The position numbers were made by a program, and so were the translations under genes. A model generated the notes under the pieces. That model made no database searches, was not told the origin of the DNA, and saw only the letters and a list, made by a program, of their open reading frames with translations. This document shows, in pieces, positions 5,758-9,573 of a DNA stretch of 9,573 nt (positions are counted from its first letter, which is position 1; every line of letters starts with the position of its first letter). Source of the DNA: Actinomycetota bacterium (GTDB lineage Bacteria; Actinomycetota; Thermoleophilia; Solirubrobacterales; Solirubrobacteraceae). The stretch spans positions 1 through 9,573 of the forward strand of contig VAYD01000071.1 in assembly GCA_005883905.1 (NCBI GenBank), read 5' to 3'.

Positions 5758-6998
5758 CGCAGCAGCGAGCCGGTCGTCTGCTCGAGGATCTTGCGCCAGG
5801 CGCGCGTCTTCTCCTGCTCGGCGCCGAAGTGCTCGATGACCTTGCGCACGCGCGTCGCCGAGATCTCGATGCCGTGGCGCTCACAGATGGCGCGGAAGTC
5901 CTCGTAGTCGGAGGCGAGCTTCAGCGTCACCGACTGGAAGCCGTGGCGCGCGATCTCGACGCGGCTCGTGAAGTTCATGATCGACGTCTGGAACATCAGC
6001 TCGTCATTGGGCTCTGGCTCGATCAGCACGATGTCGACGCCGGGGTACTTCTCCTCCCAGTGCTTGGCGAGCTCGTGCAGGCGCTGGTAGGCCATCAGCT
6101 TGAACGCCTGGTAGCCGATCTGCGGCAGCCCCATGTCGCTGACGTGCTTGGGGCGTGAGCCGAACGGCGTCGACACCCGCTGCGAGAAATCGTTCACGTA
6201 CGGGACGAGCGGGTTGACGACGATGATGAGCTTCGCGCCCGCCTGGGCGGCGATGTCGACGTTCGTCGTGGAGACGATGCCGCCGTCGACCAGCTCGCGC
6301 TCGCGCACGCGGACCGGCTTGTAGACCATCGGCAGCGCGGTCGAGGCACGCACCGCGGTCGAGATCGGGATGTCGTCCCAGTCCTTGGCGCCGAACACGA
6401 TCCGCTCGCACGTGTCGAGGTCGGTCGCGGCGATGTAGAGCTCGTTCTCGAGCATCCGGAAGTCGTCGGAGCGGTCCGGGTCGCTGAGGACGGTGCGCAC
6501 GTACTTCTCGATGCCTGAGCCGCTGTACAGCCCGGACGGGAGCCCCTCGGCGAGGCCGAGCGCCAGGTCCATCACGCTGATCGAGCCGAACTGGCTCGTC
6601 ATCTCGCGCGCGAGCCTGGCGGCCCGCAGCGGCAGCAGCGCGCCCTTCTTCGCCCAGTCGACGAGGTTCGGGCGCAGCAGCGTGCCGAGGTCGATGTCGC
6701 GAAACGGCGTCGGCACCTGCTGGTTGACGACGCGCATCATCTCCTCGGGCGTGATCCCGTTGGCCGCCAGCGCGGCGACGAACGACCCGGCCGAGGTCCC
6801 GACGTAGACGTCGAATTGGTTGACGGTGCGGTTGACGCTCAGGAGGTCGAGCGCCCGCAGCGCACCGATCTCGTAGACGCCGCCCGTGAAGCCGCCGCCC
6901 CCGAGCACGAGGGCGGTCTTGGACCGCTTCCTTCGGCGCTTGGGCGTGTTTCGAGACCTGTCCCGACCGCCCGGCTCCAGTTTGACGACGTTTCCCAT
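5730..6998 (-). CDS. Patatin-like phospholipase family protein
   Basis: This is a 422-residue serine acyl hydrolase of the patatin family, predicted to cleave acyl esters of phospholipids or other lipids with a Ser-Asp dyad. The oxyanion-hole motif is GGGGFTGGVYEIGALRAL (33-50). The nucleophile elbow is GTSAGS with Ser69, and the dyad Asp is in LVDGG (Asp238). ASTALPMVYKPVRV precedes it, as is usual. The N-terminus is strongly basic (GGRDRSRNTPKRRRKRSK, 10-27) with no signal peptide, so it is probably cytosolic or bound to the inner face of the membrane. A helical extension of about 120 residues (KLMAYQRLHELAKHWEEKY onward) follows the catalytic domain. ATG 6998 has no Shine-Dalgarno; a TAGCGT box ends 9 bases upstream, suggesting a leaderless or very short leader. 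It is divergent from the carboxypeptidase gene. Confidence 0.92.
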   Translation of the reverse strand: MGNVVKLEPGGRDRSRNTPKRRRKRSKTALVLGGGGFTGGVYEIGALRALDLLSVNRTVNQFDVYVGTSAGSFVAALAANGITPEEMMRVVNQQVPTPFRDIDLGTLLRPNLVDWAKKGALLPLRAARLAREMTSQFGSISVMDLALGLAEGLPSGLYSGSGIEKYVRTVLSDPDRSDDFRMLENELYIAATDLDTCERIVFGAKDWDDIPISTAVRASTALPMVYKPVRVRERELVDGGIVSTTNVDIAAQAGAKLIIVVNPLVPYVNDFSQRVSTPFGSRPKHVSDMGLPQIGYQAFKLMAYQRLHELAKHWEEKYPGVDIVLIEPEPNDELMFQTSIMNFTSRVEIARHGFQSVTLKLASDYEDFRAICERHGIEISATRVRKVIEHFGAEQEKTRAWRKILEQTTGSLLRQSSSASEA

Positions 6999-7026
6999 GT
7001 GGACTGAACGCTACCCTCGGCGCCCG
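6999..7026. promoter_or_regulatory. 28-bp bidirectional gap with overlapping -10-like boxes
   Basis: The plus strand has TACCCT at 7012-7017, 9 bases before ATG 7027. The minus strand has TAGCGT (complement of 7008-7013), 9 bases before ATG 6998. The two boxes share two base pairs (7012-7013), so polymerase could occupy only one at a time. Neither gene has a Shine-Dalgarno. No convincing -35 element was found at 17-18 bp on either side, and any would lie inside the opposite gene. The assignment rests on the TANNNT shape and the symmetric spacing. Confidence 0.45.
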
Positions 7027-8223
7027 ATGCGGCGCCTCGTTGCTCTCGTCATCGTAGGGCTGTTCGCGTTACCCGCCGCCGCGCACGCGATCGCGCTGTC
7101 GACGATGAAGGCATCGTGGGACAAGCGCGAGCGGCGCATGGGCTCGCACGCGGGCGCCTACGTAGCCGACCTCGGGACCGGCCGCGTCCTGTACTCGCGC
7201 AACGCGGACAAGACCCTCGCCCCGGCCTCGAACGAGAAGCTGCTGACCACGGCTACCGCGCTCGTCCGGCTCGGACAGGACACCACGCTCGACACCATCG
7301 TCCGCCCCGCGCCGGACGCCGTGCTCCAGCCCGACGGGACGCTCGCTGGCGACCTGATCGTCGTCGGCGCCGGCGATCCCTCGCTCGACGACGTCGCGAT
7401 GCGCGACCTCGTCGCGCAGCTGCGGCGGGCGGGGATCCGGCGCGTCACGGGCGCGATCGTCGCCGACGAGTCGCTGTTCGACAACCGCCGAGGCTCCTAC
7501 GACTCGGGCTTCGGCTACGACTCCGACCTGGGCGGCGAGCTCGGCGCGCTCACCTGGGGGCACGGGCGCTTCGACTCGCGCGGCCCGGCGTTCTACGCGG
7601 CCTCGCGCCTGCGCTACTTCCTCAAGCTCGGCAAGGTCCGAGTGAGCTCGAAGGTCTCCGTGTCGCCGACGGCGACGCTCGACACCCCGACCCTCGCGAT
7701 CCACCAGTCGCCCACCATCGCGGAGCTCGTCTCGATCACGAATCACCCGTCGGACAACTTCTACGCCGAGACGCTGCTGAAGCTGCTCGGCGCGCGCGCC
7801 GGCACCGGCGGCTCCACCGCCAAGGGCATCGTCGCCGCACAGGAGGCGCTCAGGCAGCTCGGCGTGAAGGCCGAGATGGTCGACGGCTCCGGTCTGTCGC
7901 GCGTGGACCGCGTCTCACCGCACCAGATCGTGCGCCTGCTCGCCGCGATGGCCGGCCGTGGCGAGGGCGAGGCCTTCCGAGCGTCACTTGCAGCGCCCGG
8001 CGAGTGGGGCACCCTCGAGCACCGCATGACCCGCACCGCGGCCCGTGACCACTGCCGCGCGAAGACCGGCACGCTCATCGGCGTCTCGGCGCTAAGCGGC
8101 TACTGCTTCGACCTCGCCGGCCACACGATCGTCTTCTCGCTCCTCGAGAACGGCGTCTGCGCGGTCTGCGTGAAGAAGCTCGAGGACCAGATGGTCCCGA
8201 TGCTCGCCCGCTACGAGGGCTGA
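7027..8223 (+). CDS. dacB: D-alanyl-D-alanine carboxypeptidase/endopeptidase, PBP4 (S13) family
   Basis: This is a 398-residue exported penicillin-binding protein that trims or cleaves peptidoglycan cross-bridges outside the membrane. The signal peptide is MRRLVALVIVGLFALPAAAHA (1-21). The active-site motifs are PASNEKL (Ser68 nucleophile, Lys71), HPSDN (Ser242, Asn244) and AKTGT (Lys346). VVGAGDPSL (112-120) and GAIVADESLFD match the S13 insertion domain. The 174-residue gap between the first two motifs fits a PBP4-type insert, but the protein is shorter than E. coli PBP4. Four cysteines (343, 360, 378, 381) near the C-terminus may form disulphides. ATG 7027 is chosen because it gives a clean signal peptide and sits 9 bases after TACCCT; the upstream in-frame extension is antisense to the patatin gene. 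Its 3' end overlaps the converging cupin by 13 bp. Confidence 0.93.
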   Translation: MRRLVALVIVGLFALPAAAHAIALSTMKASWDKRERRMGSHAGAYVADLGTGRVLYSRNADKTLAPASNEKLLTTATALVRLGQDTTLDTIVRPAPDAVLQPDGTLAGDLIVVGAGDPSLDDVAMRDLVAQLRRAGIRRVTGAIVADESLFDNRRGSYDSGFGYDSDLGGELGALTWGHGRFDSRGPAFYAASRLRYFLKLGKVRVSSKVSVSPTATLDTPTLAIHQSPTIAELVSITNHPSDNFYAETLLKLLGARAGTGGSTAKGIVAAQEALRQLGVKAEMVDGSGLSRVDRVSPHQIVRLLAAMAGRGEGEAFRASLAAPGEWGTLEHRMTRTAARDHCRAKTGTLIGVSALSGYCFDLAGHTIVFSLLENGVCAVCVKKLEDQMVPMLARYEG

Positions 8224-8729
8224 ACCCACTCTCCGGGGAAGCGCAGCCCAAAGCGCTGCACCAGGTCGGGGACGCTGTCCGGGTCCATCTCGAGCGCGTA
8301 GCGGTCGCAGAGGGCGCCCAGTCTGTCGGGACTGGCGTTCGTGACCCCGCCAAGGTCGACGAGTTCGGCGAAGAACCGCTCGAAGCCTGCCGGGGAGATG
8401 ATCTCGAGGATGCGGGCGGGCTCATCGCCCGCATTCCAGAAGGTGTGCCAGTGCCTGCGGGGCTTGAACACGAAGTCACCGGGCCCGGCTTCGACGTGTT
8501 CGTCGCCGAGGAGCGCGCCCATGCGACCCTCGATGACGAAGCTGTACTCGTCCTCGTTGGTGTGGCGGTGCAGCGGTGCCGCAAGCGCGCGCGGCGACAT
8601 CGGGTGCTCGACGATCGACACGCGCTCGCCGGCCTCCGATCCGTCCAGCATGAATCGCACGCCGATGCTGCCGAGGAACCCGGCCTTGCCTTCGCTTGGG
8701 CCGAGGATCTTCGCCGTTGTCACGCTCAT
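8211..8729 (-). CDS. Cupin domain protein, divergent from a TetR regulator
   Basis: This is a 172-residue single-domain cupin, probably a metal-dependent dioxygenase-like or isomerase-like protein of unknown substrate. Motif 1 is LHRHTNEDEYSFVIEGRMG with ligands His54, His56 and Glu61. Motif 2 is GPGDFVFKPRRHWHTFWNAG with His95, so all four typical metal ligands are present, unlike the cupin at 1434-1817. A C-terminal helical part (about 112-160) contains ISPAGFERFFAEL and a Cys at 141. ATG 8729 is preceded by AAGGAG (8735-8740) at 5 bases, an excellent ribosome site. Transcription probably comes from the strong promoter at 8769-8798. Location next to a divergent TetR gene suggests it is the regulator's target, induced by a small molecule it may act on. 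Its end overlaps the carboxypeptidase gene by 13 bp. Confidence 0.9.
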   Translation of the reverse strand: MSVTTAKILGPSEGKAGFLGSIGVRFMLDGSEAGERVSIVEHPMSPRALAAPLHRHTNEDEYSFVIEGRMGALLGDEHVEAGPGDFVFKPRRHWHTFWNAGDEPARILEIISPAGFERFFAELVDLGGVTNASPDRLGALCDRYALEMDPDSVPDLVQRFGLRFPGEWVQPS

Positions 8730-8741
8730 GCCTGCTCCTTC

Positions 8742-8813
8742 TTTGATCGGACAGTGATGTCGCGCGAAAGAGTACGCGCGTTCGCCCATCTGTGTCAACA
8801 TCAACGGACAGCG

Positions 8814-8826
<13 letters not shown>
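8742..8826. promoter_or_regulatory. Repeats in the cupin/TetR divergent region, candidate operators
   Basis: Three patterns occupy the 84-bp gap. First, CGCGCG at 8761-8766 and again at 8775-8780 form a 20-bp inverted repeat centred on the cupin -10 box and start site. Second, CGGACAGTGATG (8748-8759) recurs as CGGACAGCGATG (8805-8816, 11 of 12), the second copy overlapping the tetR ATG. Third, TTTGATCGG (8742-8750) is inverted as CCGATCAAA (8818-8826), flanking the whole region. TetR repressors usually bind palindromes across the promoter, so the 8761-8780 dyad is the best operator candidate; the others are weaker. Confidence 0.45.
8769..8798 (-). promoter_or_regulatory. Strong sigma70-like promoter for the cupin gene
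   Basis: On the minus strand a perfect -35 TTGACA (complement of 8793-8798) is followed after 18 bp by TACTCT (complement of 8769-8774), matching TANNNT. Transcription would start near 8762, giving a leader of about 33 bases that contains the AAGGAG ribosome site at 8735-8740. It is the best promoter match in the window. A CGCGCG inverted repeat straddles its -10 box. Confidence 0.65.

Positions 8827-9573
<747 letters not shown>

Noticed and set aside
7069..7746. 225-codon minus-strand frame opposite the carboxypeptidase
   Set aside because: The plus strand carries all three penicillin-binding motifs in frame; the minus-strand translation is Arg/Glu/Val-rich shadow sequence.
8730..8813. A small extra gene or ncRNA in the cupin/TetR gap
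   Set aside because: The 84 bases are explained by promoter, ribosome site and repeats; no start with a supported reading frame was seen.

Overview
The window is very GC-rich bacterial DNA with a coding density near 100 %. Codon use (G or C in almost every third position), the secreted protein carrying a GLNADRLDSKSADDIV segment, the palindromic GGGGTCWGACCCC repeat and several leaderless-looking starts 6-9 bases after a TANNNT hexamer together suggest a high-GC actinobacterium, most likely Thermoleophilia/Solirubrobacterales. That placement is an inference from style and remembered protein families, not from a marker gene.

Layout, left to right: the 3' end of an aldo/keto reductase (+, 1-513); a 64-bp near-perfect palindrome (511-574) that fills the whole gap to the next gene; a secreted protein of unknown function (-, 572-1330); a small cupin (+, 1434-1817); two GMC-type flavin oxidoreductases in tandem on the minus strand (1752-3395, ChoD/cholesterol-oxidase-like and interrupted by one in-frame amber codon; 3404-4981, choline-dehydrogenase-like and intact); divergent from them a DUF2277 protein (+, 5006-5281) and an apparently shortened GNAT acetyltransferase (+, 5278-5757); a patatin-like phospholipase (-, 5730-6998); a D-Ala-D-Ala carboxypeptidase of the PBP4/S13 family (+, 7027-8223); a second cupin (-, 8211-8729) divergent from a TetR-type regulator (+, 8814-9461); and the 3' end of NAD-dependent DNA ligase, its BRCT domain (-, 9394-9573).

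The genes do not form one obvious pathway. Two local units are visible: the GMC pair (8-base gap, probably co-transcribed), and the cupin/TetR divergent pair, which shares an 84-bp control region with a strong sigma70-like promoter and several repeats that could be operators. The patatin and carboxypeptidase genes are fired apart from a 28-bp gap holding two overlapping -10-like boxes.

The most unusual signals are: (1) the palindrome at 511-574, whose two outer TGA triplets are the stop codons of the two converging genes; (2) the single TAG that breaks the ChoD-like oxidase just after its FAD-binding motif; (3) tail-to-tail coding overlaps (13-68 bp) at all four other convergent junctions, with the GNAT looking truncated at one of them. 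No tRNA, rRNA, CRISPR array, insertion sequence or phage gene was recognised. No gene-free stretch exceeds about 105 bases. I did not find a convincing new defence or metabolic system.
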